Assembly: GCF_000413435.1 (NCBI RefSeq)
Contig: NZ_KE340326.1
Location: forward strand, 186,001-250,000
DNA: 64,000 nucleotides
Direction: 5' to 3'
DNA from: Campylobacter ureolyticus ACS-301-V-Sch3b
GTDB lineage: Bacteria; Campylobacterota; Campylobacteria; Campylobacterales; Campylobacteraceae
The notes beneath the pieces are model-generated. The model saw nothing but the letters and a program-made list of their open reading frames with translations, did no database searches and was not told the origin of the DNA. Both the position numbers and the translations under genes were made by a program. Shown in pieces: positions 1 to 8,626 of the stretch. The number at the start of each line of letters is the position of its first letter. The first letter of the stretch is position 1.

Positions 1-84
1 ATTTGCAGTTCCAGAAAATATTTTATAACCTCGCATAAAAAAACCTTTAAATAAAATTGCCTTATTTTAGCGAAATTAAACTTT

Positions 85-110
85 AAAACAGAGAAGTTAT
101 TCTCTGTTTT
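85..110 (-). terminator. Terminator hairpin downstream of metE
   Basis: An 11-bp perfect inverted repeat (left arm 85-95, right arm 100-110, loop GTTA) lies just past the metE stop codon. It has a T-run on the plus side and an A/T-rich flank on the minus side. The stem alone supports an intrinsic terminator, which could act in both directions. Bases 1-84 hold no supportable gene. Confidence 0.7.
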
Positions 111-118
111 TTAAATTT

Positions 119-2377
119 TTAATAAGATCTTATTATTTTAACGGCCTCAACCATATTTTTAAGACTTGGTTTTACCTCTTCCCATTTTCTGGTTTTTAGA
201 CCACAATCAGGGTTTATCCAAAGCTTTTCTTTTGGAAGCACTTTTAAAATATTTTCTATTTGTTCTACCAACTCCTCTACGCTTGGCACTCTTGGACTAT
301 GAATATCATAAACCCCTGGACCAATTTCTTGTTTATAGCCAACCTCTTTAAAAACTTTTAAAAGTTCATTTCCACTTCTTGCAGTTTCTATGCTTATAAC
401 ATCAGCATCCATAGCTTCAATGGTTTTAATGATATCATTAAATTCACTATAGCACATATGAGTGTGAATTTGCGTATCCTTTCTTGCTGGACTAACTGCT
501 AATCTAAATGCATCAACTGCAAATTTTTCATACGCACAAACATCTTCTTTTCTTAATGGATACCCCTCTTTAAAAGCAGCTTCATCAACTTGTATAATTT
601 TAATTCCTGCATTTTGCAAATCATTTATCTCATCAGCAATTGCAAGAGCAAGCTCTTTTACAATTTCACTTTTATCTTTATCATCTCTTACAAAAGACCA
701 ATTCATAATAGTTACTGGCCCTGTTAGCATGCCTTTTACAGGCTTGTTTGTTTTACTTTGTGCATAAGTTATCCATTTGACAGTCATTGGATTTGGTCTT
801 TTTACATCTCCAAATAAAAGTGGAGGCTTTACACATCTACTACCATAGCTTTGAACCCAGCCATTTTGCGTAAATGCATATCCACTTAATTGCTCACCAA
901 AATACTCAACCATATCATTTCTTTCAGGCTCACCATGAACTAAAACATCAAGATCAATTTCTTCTTGAAATTTAATGCACTCATCTATATATTTTTTTAT
1001 TTCATTTTCATAGAAATTTTCATCAACAACTTCATTTTTATAAGCTCTTCTTATTTGACGAAGCTCAGCAGTTTGTGGGAAACTTCCAATTGTTGTAGTA
1101 GGCAAACTTTTTAAATTTAGCCTTTTATCTTGCAAAGATATCCTATCTTTAAAATCCCCATCACGTCTAAATTTAGTTAAGCTCTTAACTCTTAAATTTA
1201 CCTCATCATCATTTATAAGTTTTGAAATTTTTCTATTTTTAGCCGCTTCTAAACTCTCATTATAAATTTTTTGATCATTTTGATTTAGTTCTAAATTTGA
1301 TGCAAGTTTTGAAATAATTCTAACCTCATCAAGCTTTTCAACAGCAAAACTTAACCAACTTTTTATCTCGCTATTTAGCTTATCTTCGTATTTTAGTGTA
1401 AATGGCACATGTAAAAGTGAGCAACTCGTACCTATAAAAATTCTATCGTCACTTAAATTTTCTTTAATTTTTTTAATAATTTTTAGTTTATCGTCTAAAT
1501 TTGCTCTCCAAACATTTCTGCCGTTTATAATCCCTGCAAATAAAACCTTATCGCTTTTAGCTAAAACATCAAGTGCTTTAAAGTTTTTATCATTTGTAAA
1601 ATCAAGCCCAATCGCCCAAACTTTTGTATCAACAAGCTCATTTACAGCCTTAATAGCGTTTTCAAAATATGTCATAAAAATGATTTTTAAATTTGAAATT
1701 TCACTAAATTTATTGTAAGTTGGCTTTATAAATTTTACTAATTTTTCATCCAAATCAGTTACAAAAATAGGTTCATCTATCTGAACTATAACCTCATCAT
1801 CTAGTTTTGAAATTTCTTTTAAAAGCTCACAATATTTAGAAACTAGCTCATCAAATTTAGAAAATGGGCAAGTTTTATCAGTTGTTTTTGATAAAGCTAA
1901 AAATGTAATGGGACCTATTAAATTTATTTTAAGTTTTCTTGAGGTTATGCTTTTTGCCTCTTTATATTCGCTTAAAATTTTATCTAAATTTAGACTAAAT
2001 TTCGTATCTTTTGTAATTTCAGGAACTATGTAATGATAGTTTGTATTAAACCACTTTGTCATCTCCATAGCAACTGAATCTTTACTTCCTCTTGCAAGTG
2101 CAAAATACTGCTCTAAGCCATTTAAATTTTGAAATCTACTAGGTATCGCACCAAAAGTTATGATATTATCAAGCATTAAATCATAAAATGAAAAGTCATT
2201 TACACTTATTAGATCAATGCCTCTTTCATCTTGATATTTTATATGTTTTATTCGCAACTCTTTTGCGACTGCTTGAAGACTTGCTTCATCTATTTTTCCA
2301 GCCCAAAAGCCTTCTAATGCTCTTTTTAACTCTCTTTGTTCGCCTATCCTTGGAAAACCTGTTATATAATTTTTCAT
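119..2377 (-). CDS. metE: Cobalamin-independent methionine synthase
   Basis: 5-methyltetrahydropteroyltriglutamate-homocysteine S-methyltransferase, a cytosolic zinc enzyme that transfers a methyl group from methyl-folate triglutamate to homocysteine, the last step of methionine synthesis. At 752 residues it has the normal two-barrel length. The N-terminus (NYITGFPRIGEQRELK) is the typical folate-barrel start. The C-terminal barrel shows the zinc ligands: HMC at about 641-643, a downstream Glu in the SIETARSG stretch, and Cys725 in NPDCGLKTR. The ATG is preceded by an AAGGA-type ribosome site. It appears monocistronic, with a hairpin after the stop. The 382-base gap upstream may hold its leader. 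Confidence 0.97.
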   Translation of the reverse strand: MKNYITGFPRIGEQRELKRALEGFWAGKIDEASLQAVAKELRIKHIKYQDERGIDLISVNDFSFYDLMLDNIITFGAIPSRFQNLNGLEQYFALARGSKDSVAMEMTKWFNTNYHYIVPEITKDTKFSLNLDKILSEYKEAKSITSRKLKINLIGPITFLALSKTTDKTCPFSKFDELVSKYCELLKEISKLDDEVIVQIDEPIFVTDLDEKLVKFIKPTYNKFSEISNLKIIFMTYFENAIKAVNELVDTKVWAIGLDFTNDKNFKALDVLAKSDKVLFAGIINGRNVWRANLDDKLKIIKKIKENLSDDRIFIGTSCSLLHVPFTLKYEDKLNSEIKSWLSFAVEKLDEVRIISKLASNLELNQNDQKIYNESLEAAKNRKISKLINDDEVNLRVKSLTKFRRDGDFKDRISLQDKRLNLKSLPTTTIGSFPQTAELRQIRRAYKNEVVDENFYENEIKKYIDECIKFQEEIDLDVLVHGEPERNDMVEYFGEQLSGYAFTQNGWVQSYGSRCVKPPLLFGDVKRPNPMTVKWITYAQSKTNKPVKGMLTGPVTIMNWSFVRDDKDKSEIVKELALAIADEINDLQNAGIKIIQVDEAAFKEGYPLRKEDVCAYEKFAVDAFRLAVSPARKDTQIHTHMCYSEFNDIIKTIEAMDADVISIETARSGNELLKVFKEVGYKQEIGPGVYDIHSPRVPSVEELVEQIENILKVLPKEKLWINPDCGLKTRKWEEVKPSLKNMVEAVKIIRSY

Positions 2378-2759
2378 AATTTTTATCCTTTTTTATTTTT
2401 ATTTATTTTGTTTTGTTTTTTTGAAATAATTAGTTTTTAAGTTAACTAACGCATTTCATAAAATAAAAAAGGTGGTATTTTTGAAGCATTTTTAAAACTT
2501 AATCCATTTACTTTTGGTAATTTAAAAAGTTTTAAAAAAGAATTTGTTCTATTTTTAAAGATACAGTTACAATGAACAGCACTGACAATGCAAAAGAATA
2601 TAAAATTTAATGGCGCAAAAAAACTAAACTTTGTTATAAACAAACTTCCTGTTTCTTTGAAACTATTAAAATCCTTTAAAGCCTTGTAGCATGGGGCATG
2701 TCATAATTTTCTCCTTAAAATAAAGTCGTTAGTTTAGCAAATGTTTTCTTAAAATAAAA
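2378..2759. other. Intergenic gap between mnmA and metE
   Basis: This 382-base stretch separates two same-strand genes. On the minus strand a strong AAGGAG site precedes a 12-codon ORF (2666-2704). In a different minus frame a 65-codon ORF runs 2446-2643 from a TTG with no good ribosome site, and that open frame extends upstream to about 2700. No recognisable domain is visible in either. A metE leader or a decayed small gene would both fit. No riboswitch was recognised. Confidence 0.4.
2666..2704 (-). other. Possible 12-residue leader peptide upstream of metE
   Basis: An ATG at 2704 sits 6-7 bases after an AAGGAG ribosome site and reads MTCPMLQGFKGF before a TAA and then a TAG. The site is as good as those of real genes here. 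Two Met residues upstream of a methionine-synthesis gene could suggest attenuation, but no antiterminator/terminator pair was identified. It could equally be the 5' end of a frameshifted small gene. Function is unknown. Confidence 0.2.
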
Positions 2760-3782
2760 TTATTTTATAAATCCACTTGCCAAAACTCTATCTAAATCAT
2801 CATAAAATACAGCTAGTTGCCCACTTGCAATACCGCTTGTCTTCTCATCTAAAATAACCTTAGTTCCGCCATTTTCAAGCTTTTTTATAGTTCCTTTAAT
2901 TTTTGATGAGCGATATCTTATTTTTATATTTGCTCTAAACTCATCATCTAAATTTAAAAATTCATTTAAATTTATAGTTTCAAACTCGTTTTCTAAAAGC
3001 TCATTTTTAAGCCCAACGATAATTTCATTATTTTTAGCATCTATTTTAGTGACATAGTGTGGCTCATGTGCTCCAAAAACACTAAAACCACGCCTTTTTC
3101 CAATCGTATAATGCATATATCCATCATGTTTTCCAACCACTTCTCCATTACTATTTTTCACAACTCCTGGGGTATTTGTATTAAAATGTTTGTTTAAAAT
3201 ATCAATATAGCTATTTTCAACAAAGCAAATTTCACTACTTTCTTTTTGTCCAGCTATTTCTATGAGCTCAGGAAAGTTTGCAATATAAGCTTTTATATCT
3301 TTTTTATAACTATTTCCAAGTGGAAAAATCATATTTTTTAACGCATCTTTTTTAACATTTGCTAAAAAATAACTTTGATCTTTACTCTCATCAAGCGCTA
3401 CTTTTAAAAGCCCATTTTCAACTCTTACATAATGCCCAGTTGCTAATTTTTCACAACCTAATTTTATAGCAAAATCAAGTAATTTTCCAAGTTTTATAGT
3501 TCTATTACACAATGCGCATGGATTTGGTGTTTTACCACTTTTATAAATTTCAATAAAAGGCCTATAAACTTCTTTTTCAAACTCACTTTGAAGATCTAAA
3601 ATTTTAGTTTCTATGCCTAAAAACTCACCTACTTTTTTTACTTTTTTTATGTTTTGCTCGTGATAATTAGGCTTGTTGTGAAGCTTCATATAACAACCTA
3701 TTATCTCATGACCTTCATCTTTTAGAGTTTTTGCAACATACGAACTATCAACACCACCGCTTAATGCGACTAAAATTTTCAA
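2760..3782 (-). CDS. mnmA: tRNA-specific 2-thiouridylase
   Basis: MnmA (TrmU) puts sulfur on C2 of wobble uridine-34 in tRNAs for Lys, Glu and Gln, using ATP and a sulfur relay. The PP-loop SGGVDSS is at residues 8-14. The catalytic pair is visible as Cys89 in NPCALCNR and Cys186 in SSEICFVEN. The tRNA-recognition and C-terminal beta-barrel regions follow ([17 protein letters not shown], then [13 protein letters not shown]). Length 340 is slightly short for the family but complete. It is the last gene of the minus-strand run that starts at aroQ. Confidence 0.96.
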   Translation of the reverse strand: MKILVALSGGVDSSYVAKTLKDEGHEIIGCYMKLHNKPNYHEQNIKKVKKVGEFLGIETKILDLQSEFEKEVYRPFIEIYKSGKTPNPCALCNRTIKLGKLLDFAIKLGCEKLATGHYVRVENGLLKVALDESKDQSYFLANVKKDALKNMIFPLGNSYKKDIKAYIANFPELIEIAGQKESSEICFVENSYIDILNKHFNTNTPGVVKNSNGEVVGKHDGYMHYTIGKRRGFSVFGAHEPHYVTKIDAKNNEIIVGLKNELLENEFETINLNEFLNLDDEFRANIKIRYRSSKIKGTIKKLENGGTKVILDEKTSGIASGQLAVFYDDLDRVLASGFIK

Positions 3783-3804
3783 ATTTTATCCTTGTATTTA
3801 TTTT

Positions 3805-4392
3805 TTAAATCTTGGATTTTATAATTTTTTCATAAATTAAATTTATATCATCGGTTAATGTAAAAAGATCTAAATCGGCAGAGCAAATTGTTTTTTCAAA
3901 AAGAAGTGATGTTTTTAAAAACTCAATTAATGGTTTATAAAACTCAACACCATAAAGAAAAATTTTAGCTTCTTTTATACCATTTTGCACCAAAACAAGC
4001 ACTTCGAAAAGCTCATCTAAAGTTCCAAAACCACCTGGAAAAATAATAAAATAACTTGATTTTTCTATCAATGCTACTTTTCTTAAAGCCAAATTTGAAA
4101 AAACAGTTCCATCTGTAACAAATTCATTAAGCTTTTGTTCGTTTGGAAGCACTACATTTATACCAACACTTTGAGTATTATTTTCAAAAGCGGCTTTATT
4201 AGAGGCTTTCATTATCCCGCCTCCGCCACCTGTAACGATAGTAAAACCACTATTTGAAAGCATTTTTGATAACTCGTATGCTTTTTTACAAAATTCATTA
4301 TTATCATCAAATCTAGCTGAACCAAAAATTGTAACACACTCACTAGGTAAAGTAAAATCTAAATTTTTAACATCATCTAATAAACTTTTCAT
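3805..4392 (-). CDS. LOG-family nucleotide phosphoribohydrolase-like protein
   Basis: Member of the lysine-decarboxylase-like/LOG family. Characterised members hydrolyse nucleoside 5'-monophosphates to base plus ribose 5-phosphate. The family signatures are visible: GGGGGIMKA in the N-terminal half and PGGFGTLDE in the middle, both part of the Rossmann-like active site. At 195 residues it is a normal bacterial size. The start ATG lies 2 bases after the folK stop, so it is probably co-transcribed with folK, pepP-like and aroQ. The physiological substrate cannot be told from sequence, and the old 'lysine decarboxylase' label should not be used. Confidence 0.85.
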   Translation of the reverse strand: MKSLLDDVKNLDFTLPSECVTIFGSARFDDNNEFCKKAYELSKMLSNSGFTIVTGGGGGIMKASNKAAFENNTQSVGINVVLPNEQKLNEFVTDGTVFSNLALRKVALIEKSSYFIIFPGGFGTLDELFEVLVLVQNGIKEAKIFLYGVEFYKPLIEFLKTSLLFEKTICSADLDLFTLTDDINLIYEKIIKSKI

Positions 4393-4394
4393 AA

Positions 4395-4898
4395 CTATTC
4401 CTTTAACATAATTCCAAGAGGGATTATAACGCTTATTCTTTTTTCTGCACCAGGGTGTGGGATAATTAAATTTTTATTTTTTCTAACTTTTGTATTAAAA
4501 TACAAAATGTCTAAATCAAGAGTTCTTGGAGCATTTTTAAAGCTTCGTTTTCTTTTAAAACAAATTTCAAAATGCTGCATTAATTTTAAAACTTCATTTG
4601 GACTTTTTGATGTTTGAATTCTTATAATAGCGTTTAAAAAATCATTTTGTTTTGTATATCCAAAAGCCTTATTTAGCAAAATCGGGGAAGTTGAGTTTAT
4701 AAAAAATCTTTTGTCTTTATTTATTTTTTGAAAAAGTTTTTGAAAATTTTTTTTAACTTCACCAATATTTCCACCAATTCCTAGATAAAACTCATATTTA
4801 AAATACTCTTTTTTTGCTCTTTTAAAAGGATAAAATTTGCTTTTTATAAAACATTTTGCATCGTTAATTTTATAAAAGCCATTATTTAAAATTTGCAT
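4395..4898 (-). CDS. folK: 7,8-dihydro-6-hydroxymethylpterin pyrophosphokinase
   Basis: HPPK transfers pyrophosphate from ATP to 6-hydroxymethyl-7,8-dihydropterin in folate synthesis. After an N-terminal extension of about 37 residues, which I also associate with Campylobacter homologues, the core begins with YLGIGGNIGEVKKNFQ. It continues with the catalytic stretch RTLDLDILYFN and the substrate loop IPHPGAEKR. The gene sits 3 bases after the M24 peptidase gene and 2 bases before the LOG gene. The folK-aroQ-amidohydrolase-sppA neighbourhood agrees with the C. jejuni order as I remember it. Confidence 0.93.
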   Translation of the reverse strand: MQILNNGFYKINDAKCFIKSKFYPFKRAKKEYFKYEFYLGIGGNIGEVKKNFQKLFQKINKDKRFFINSTSPILLNKAFGYTKQNDFLNAIIRIQTSKSPNEVLKLMQHFEICFKRKRSFKNAPRTLDLDILYFNTKVRKNKNLIIPHPGAEKRISVIIPLGIMLKE

Positions 4899-4901
4899 TT
4901 T

Positions 4902-5927
4902 TTACAGTATTTCGCATCCATTTTCTGTAACAACCACAACATCTTCAATTCTTATGCCAAACTCATTTTCTAAATAAATTCCTGGCTCAACACTAAAAAC
5001 CATTCCCTCTTTTAAGATAGTTTTATCTGTTTTATTAATATTTGGAAACTCATGTATATCAACACCAACACCGTGCCCAGTTGAGTGAAAAAACTCTTTT
5101 TCAAAACCCTGTTTTTTTATAAATTCCCTTGCTATTTTATCAACATCGCAAGCCATAACTCCTGGTTTTACAGCTTTTATAGCAAGACTTTGAGCCTCTT
5201 TTACTATCTCAAAAATTTCATTTTGTTTATTGGAGTTAAAAATTTGTTCTTTTGAAAAGTTTAAATTTTTATTAAAAATAGCAGTTCTAGTTCTATCAGA
5301 ACAATATCTTTTATATTTAACCCCAGCATCTAAAAGAAGCAAATCATTAAGATTTAAAATATCACTACTTGGCAAAGCATGTGCTTTTGCGGCATTTTTG
5401 TTTAAAGCAATTATTGGGCTAAATGATAAACCCAAAACACCCTTTTGTTTAAAAATTTTTTCAGCCTCATAAAATAGCTCAAATTCACTCAAATTTTCAC
5501 CATTTTTATTTAAAAACAAAGCAAACTCATCAAAACATTTTTCTCCTAAATTTGCTGCTTTTTTTAAAATTTCAATTTCAAAATCAGTTTTTATAATTCT
5601 CTTTTTTTTTGAAAAAAATGGCTTTGAAATAAAATTTAGTGATAAATTTGAGCTTATTTTTTTAAAATCCGCGTAAGTAAAATCATTTGGGTCAAAGACT
5701 AAGCTTTTTATCCCAAATTTTCTTATTAAAAGTCTTGCTTCTTTTATAAGTGTGTTTTTAGCATCGATAACTTCTGCATTTTTTACTAAATTTCTAGCTT
5801 CAATAGCATATCTTGAATCGGTTATAAAAAAATTATTACCATTTATGCTTAAAAACATTTCATTATCACAGCTATAACCACACTCATAAAATACGGCATT
5901 TTCATCTTTTAAAATGTAATTATTCAT
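4902..5927 (-). CDS. pepQ: M24-family aminopeptidase (Xaa-Pro dipeptidase type)
   Basis: Cytosolic metallopeptidase of the pita-bread (M24) fold that removes N-terminal residues preceding proline. An N-terminal creatinase-like domain (about 1-110) precedes the catalytic domain. Five metal ligands can be placed: Asp in LLLDAGVKY, Asp in YCSDRTRT, His in [13 protein letters not shown], Glu in VEPGIYLE and Glu in IRIEDVV. At 341 residues it is nearer the short PepQ/XPP forms than E. coli PepP. Its first codons overlap the end of aroQ by 8 bases, suggesting translational coupling. The exact specificity, and so the symbol, is uncertain. Confidence 0.85.
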   Translation of the reverse strand: MNNYILKDENAVFYECGYSCDNEMFLSINGNNFFITDSRYAIEARNLVKNAEVIDAKNTLIKEARLLIRKFGIKSLVFDPNDFTYADFKKISSNLSLNFISKPFFSKKKRIIKTDFEIEILKKAANLGEKCFDEFALFLNKNGENLSEFELFYEAEKIFKQKGVLGLSFSPIIALNKNAAKAHALPSSDILNLNDLLLLDAGVKYKRYCSDRTRTAIFNKNLNFSKEQIFNSNKQNEIFEIVKEAQSLAIKAVKPGVMACDVDKIAREFIKKQGFEKEFFHSTGHGVGVDIHEFPNINKTDKTILKEGMVFSVEPGIYLENEFGIRIEDVVVVTENGCEIL

Positions 5928-6402
5928 CTGTTTTTTGAGTATCTTCTTTAGCTTTTTTTACTGCTTCAATTTGACTGAAAATTTGAAGCATTGCAATCAT
6001 TGCAAGATGATATCCAATCGGTCCAAAACCAATGACTTGTCCAGCTGTTACGGCTGATATTAAACTTTTTTGACGAAATTCTTCTCTTCTTGCGATATTG
6101 CTAATATGAACTTCAATAGTTGGCAAGTTAACAGCTGCAATTGCATCTCTAATAGCCACTGAAGTGTGAGAGTATCCTGCTGGATTTATTATAATTCCAT
6201 CTGCATCACCAAGGCATTCTTGAATTTTATCTATAATTTCGCCCTCTAAATTGCTTTGAAAAAACTCAATATCAACATTGTTTTGATCAGCTACAACTTT
6301 CATTTGTTTATGAATTTCTTCCATGGTCATAACGCCATAAACATTTGGCTCTCTTTTTCCAAGCATATTTATATTTGGTCCTTGAATAATAACAACTTTC
6401 AT
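5920..6402 (-). CDS. aroQ: Type II 3-dehydroquinate dehydratase
   Basis: Third step of the shikimate pathway: dehydration of 3-dehydroquinate to 3-dehydroshikimate by a dodecameric cytosolic enzyme. Family motifs are clear: [16 protein letters not shown] at the N-terminus with the catalytic Arg and Tyr, [16 protein letters not shown] in the centre, and [14 protein letters not shown], where the catalytic His lies. Length 160 is normal. It is the first gene of the minus-strand run aroQ-M24-folK-LOG-mnmA and is divergent from the amidohydrolase gene across an 87-base promoter region. Confidence 0.97.
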   Translation of the reverse strand: MKVVIIQGPNINMLGKREPNVYGVMTMEEIHKQMKVVADQNNVDIEFFQSNLEGEIIDKIQECLGDADGIIINPAGYSHTSVAIRDAIAAVNLPTIEVHISNIARREEFRQKSLISAVTAGQVIGFGPIGYHLAMIAMLQIFSQIEAVKKAKEDTQKTDE

Positions 6403-6464
6403 TTTTTTCTCCTTGTTTATAAAATTAAAGATAAAATTATATCAAAATATAACTAAAAATTCGC

Positions 6465-6470
6465 TACAAT
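6465..6470 (+). promoter_or_regulatory. Predicted -10 element for the amidohydrolase gene
   Basis: TACAAT in the context CGCTACAATTTGG lies 14 bases before an AGGAG ribosome site and 20 bases before the ATG at 6490. Campylobacter sigma-70 promoters rely mainly on the -10 element. Prediction from sequence only. Confidence 0.5.
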
Positions 6471-6489
6471 TTGGCTTTTAGGAGTTAAA

Positions 6490-7707
6490 ATGAAAATTTT
6501 AAAAGCCAAATATATTTTAATTTGTGATGAGAATTTCACTGTTTTAAAAAATAAATCAATCGCATTTGATGATAAAATCAAAAAAACTGGTGATTTTAAG
6601 GAGCTTTTAACGCTCTATCCAGATGCCGAAATTTATGATTTTGGTGATGACATTGTAATGCCAGGACTTATAAACTCACATACACATTTAGAATTTAGCG
6701 CTAATAAAACAAATTTAATTTATGGGGATTTTATAAAGTGGGTTGAAAGCATAGTTAAAAATAGAGATGATCTGTCAAAAAAAGCAAAAGGTACAATCAT
6801 AAAAAATGCTATCAACTCACTAGCCAATTCAGGTGTAACGACAATTGGGGAAATTTCAAGTTTTGGGGCATCTTTAAAAGAGTGCGTAAATTCTCCTTTA
6901 AGAGTTGTTTATTTTAATGAGCTTTTAGGTGCAAATGAAAGTGTTGTAGAAAAAAACTGGGATAATTTTTTAAAAAGATTTGAAAACTCTAATAAATTTA
7001 AAAACGATCTTTTTATCCCAGCAGCTTCTATCCACGCTCCTTATTCCACTCATCCAATTTTAACAAAAAGACTTTGTGAATTTGCTAGAAAAAATAAAAT
7101 TTTAATTTCAACACATTTTTTAGAAAGCAATCATGAAAATTTATGGCTTAGAAAAGGAAGTGGTGAATTTAAAAAATGGCTTAAAAACTTTAGTCAAAAC
7201 CCAAAGCCTTTTTATAGCATAAAAGAGTTTATAGAAAATTTTGAAGGCATAAAAACGCTTTTTATCCACTGTGTTTATTTAAAAGAGTTTGAAATTTTAG
7301 ATAAAAAACTTCACTCAATAATCCATTGTGCCTATTCAAACCGCCTTTTGAGTAAAAAATCTCTAAATTTAAAAGAAGTTTTAAAAAATGATATAAATTT
7401 GTGTATAGCAACAGATGGACTTAGCTCAAATATAAGCCTAAATTTATTTGATGAATTAAGAGCAAATTTATTAATCCATAAAGATTTTGATTTACAAAAT
7501 TTAGCTAAATTTCTACTTCTAGCCTCAACACTAAATCCAGCAAAAGCTTTAAATTTAAATTTAGGAAGTTTAGAAGTTGGTAAAATAGCTGATATCGCGG
7601 TGTTTAAAGGTTTTGAAGTAAGTGATGAAAAGCAAATTCCACTTCAGCTTATCTTAAATACAAAAGAGGCAAAAAATATATTTATAAAAGGAGAAAAAAT
7701 AAAATGA
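6490..7707 (+). CDS. Aminofutalosine-deaminase-family amidohydrolase
   Basis: Metal-dependent amidohydrolase of the ATZ/TRZ type, annotated in Campylobacter relatives as aminofutalosine deaminase family. That enzyme would convert aminodeoxyfutalosine to futalosine in the alternative menaquinone pathway. Metal-site motifs are visible: NSHTHLEFS (HxH), a His in ASIHAPYSTH, STHFLES, FIHCVYL, and the catalytic Asp in IATDGLSSN. At 405 residues it is full length. AGGAG precedes the ATG at 6490, and the stop overlaps sppA by 4 bases. Many Campylobacter use the MTA nucleosidase route instead, so the in vivo substrate is not certain. mqnA lies elsewhere in this window. Confidence 0.8.
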   Translation: MKILKAKYILICDENFTVLKNKSIAFDDKIKKTGDFKELLTLYPDAEIYDFGDDIVMPGLINSHTHLEFSANKTNLIYGDFIKWVESIVKNRDDLSKKAKGTIIKNAINSLANSGVTTIGEISSFGASLKECVNSPLRVVYFNELLGANESVVEKNWDNFLKRFENSNKFKNDLFIPAASIHAPYSTHPILTKRLCEFARKNKILISTHFLESNHENLWLRKGSGEFKKWLKNFSQNPKPFYSIKEFIENFEGIKTLFIHCVYLKEFEILDKKLHSIIHCAYSNRLLSKKSLNLKEVLKNDINLCIATDGLSSNISLNLFDELRANLLIHKDFDLQNLAKFLLLASTLNPAKALNLNLGSLEVGKIADIAVFKGFEVSDEKQIPLQLILNTKEAKNIFIKGEKIK

Positions 7708-8561
7708 TGAAAGAAATCGGTAAATTTTTTAGTGATATTTTGAAATTTGGCATAAAAGTCTTTATAGTTTTATTTTTAATAACATTGGTTTTAGTTGGCT
7801 TTTCAGGAACAAAAATAGAAAAAAGTGGAGTAAATTTGGCTGAGATAAAACTAAGTGGTGCAATTATTGATGAAAGTGCTATTTTAAAAGAAATTTATAG
7901 TATTCAAGATGATAAAAACATAAAGGCTGTTTTATTAAATATAAATAGTCCAGGTGGTGCATTTGCGCCAAGTTTTGAAATTTCAAATGCTATAAAAGAG
8001 CTAAATAAAGAAAAGCCAGTAATTGCTTATGCAAGCGGAACAATGGCAAGTGGAAGCTACTTAAGTGGTGTTTGGGCAAATAAAATTTATGCAAATAAAG
8101 GAAGTTTTATCGGCTCAATTGGTGTTATAATGCAAGGATACAATATAGAAGAACTTGCCTCTAAAATCGGCATAAAAGATCAAGTTGTAAAAGCTGGTGA
8201 GTTTAAAGAAGCAGGAACTATAATGAGAGCTTGGAGCCAGTCTGAAAGACAAAGTCTTCAAGATTTAGTAGATAAAAGCTATGATTTGTTTGTAAGTGAA
8301 GTTGCAACTGCTAGAAAATTAAACAAAAATGATGAAAATCTATGGGCAAATGCAAGAGTTTTTTTACCTGATGAAGCACTAAATTTAGGCTTAATCGATG
8401 AAATTAGCAACTATAAAAAAGTAAAAGATGAAGTTGTTAAAATCTCAGGTGTTCAAGATCCTGTTTGGAAAGAAAAAAGTAAATATGATGAGTTTATGGA
8501 TGCTTTTTCATCAAAAGTAGCAAATTTGATAATGAGTGAGTTTAGTTTAAAAGTAAGATAA
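7704..8561 (+). CDS. sppA: Signal peptide peptidase SppA (S49 family)
   Basis: Inner-membrane serine peptidase with a Ser/Lys dyad facing the periplasm, which degrades cleaved signal peptides. One N-terminal membrane segment (about residues 15-38) precedes the peptidase domain. The substrate loop NINSPGGAFAPS, the nucleophile region ASGTMASGSYLSG and the general-base Lys in KAGEFKEAGT are visible. At 285 residues it is a short single-domain SppA. It overlaps the upstream amidohydrolase gene by 4 bases (ATGATGA), so the two are probably co-translated. A hairpin at 8583-8608 ends the unit. Confidence 0.92.
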   Translation: MMKEIGKFFSDILKFGIKVFIVLFLITLVLVGFSGTKIEKSGVNLAEIKLSGAIIDESAILKEIYSIQDDKNIKAVLLNINSPGGAFAPSFEISNAIKELNKEKPVIAYASGTMASGSYLSGVWANKIYANKGSFIGSIGVIMQGYNIEELASKIGIKDQVVKAGEFKEAGTIMRAWSQSERQSLQDLVDKSYDLFVSEVATARKLNKNDENLWANARVFLPDEALNLGLIDEISNYKKVKDEVVKISGVQDPVWKEKSKYDEFMDAFSSKVANLIMSEFSLKVR

Positions 8562-8582
8562 ATTTTTAAAAATTAAAATAAA

Positions 8583-8608
8583 TTTAAAAGCCAAAAAAGG
8601 CTTTTAAA
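8583..8608. terminator. Bidirectional terminator between sppA and DASS transporter
   Basis: A perfect 10-bp inverted repeat (8583-8592 and 8599-8608, loop of six A) lies between two convergent genes, with A/T runs on both sides. It can end transcription from either direction. Confidence 0.75.
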
Positions 8609-8626
8609 GTTTTATAAATTTCAATT

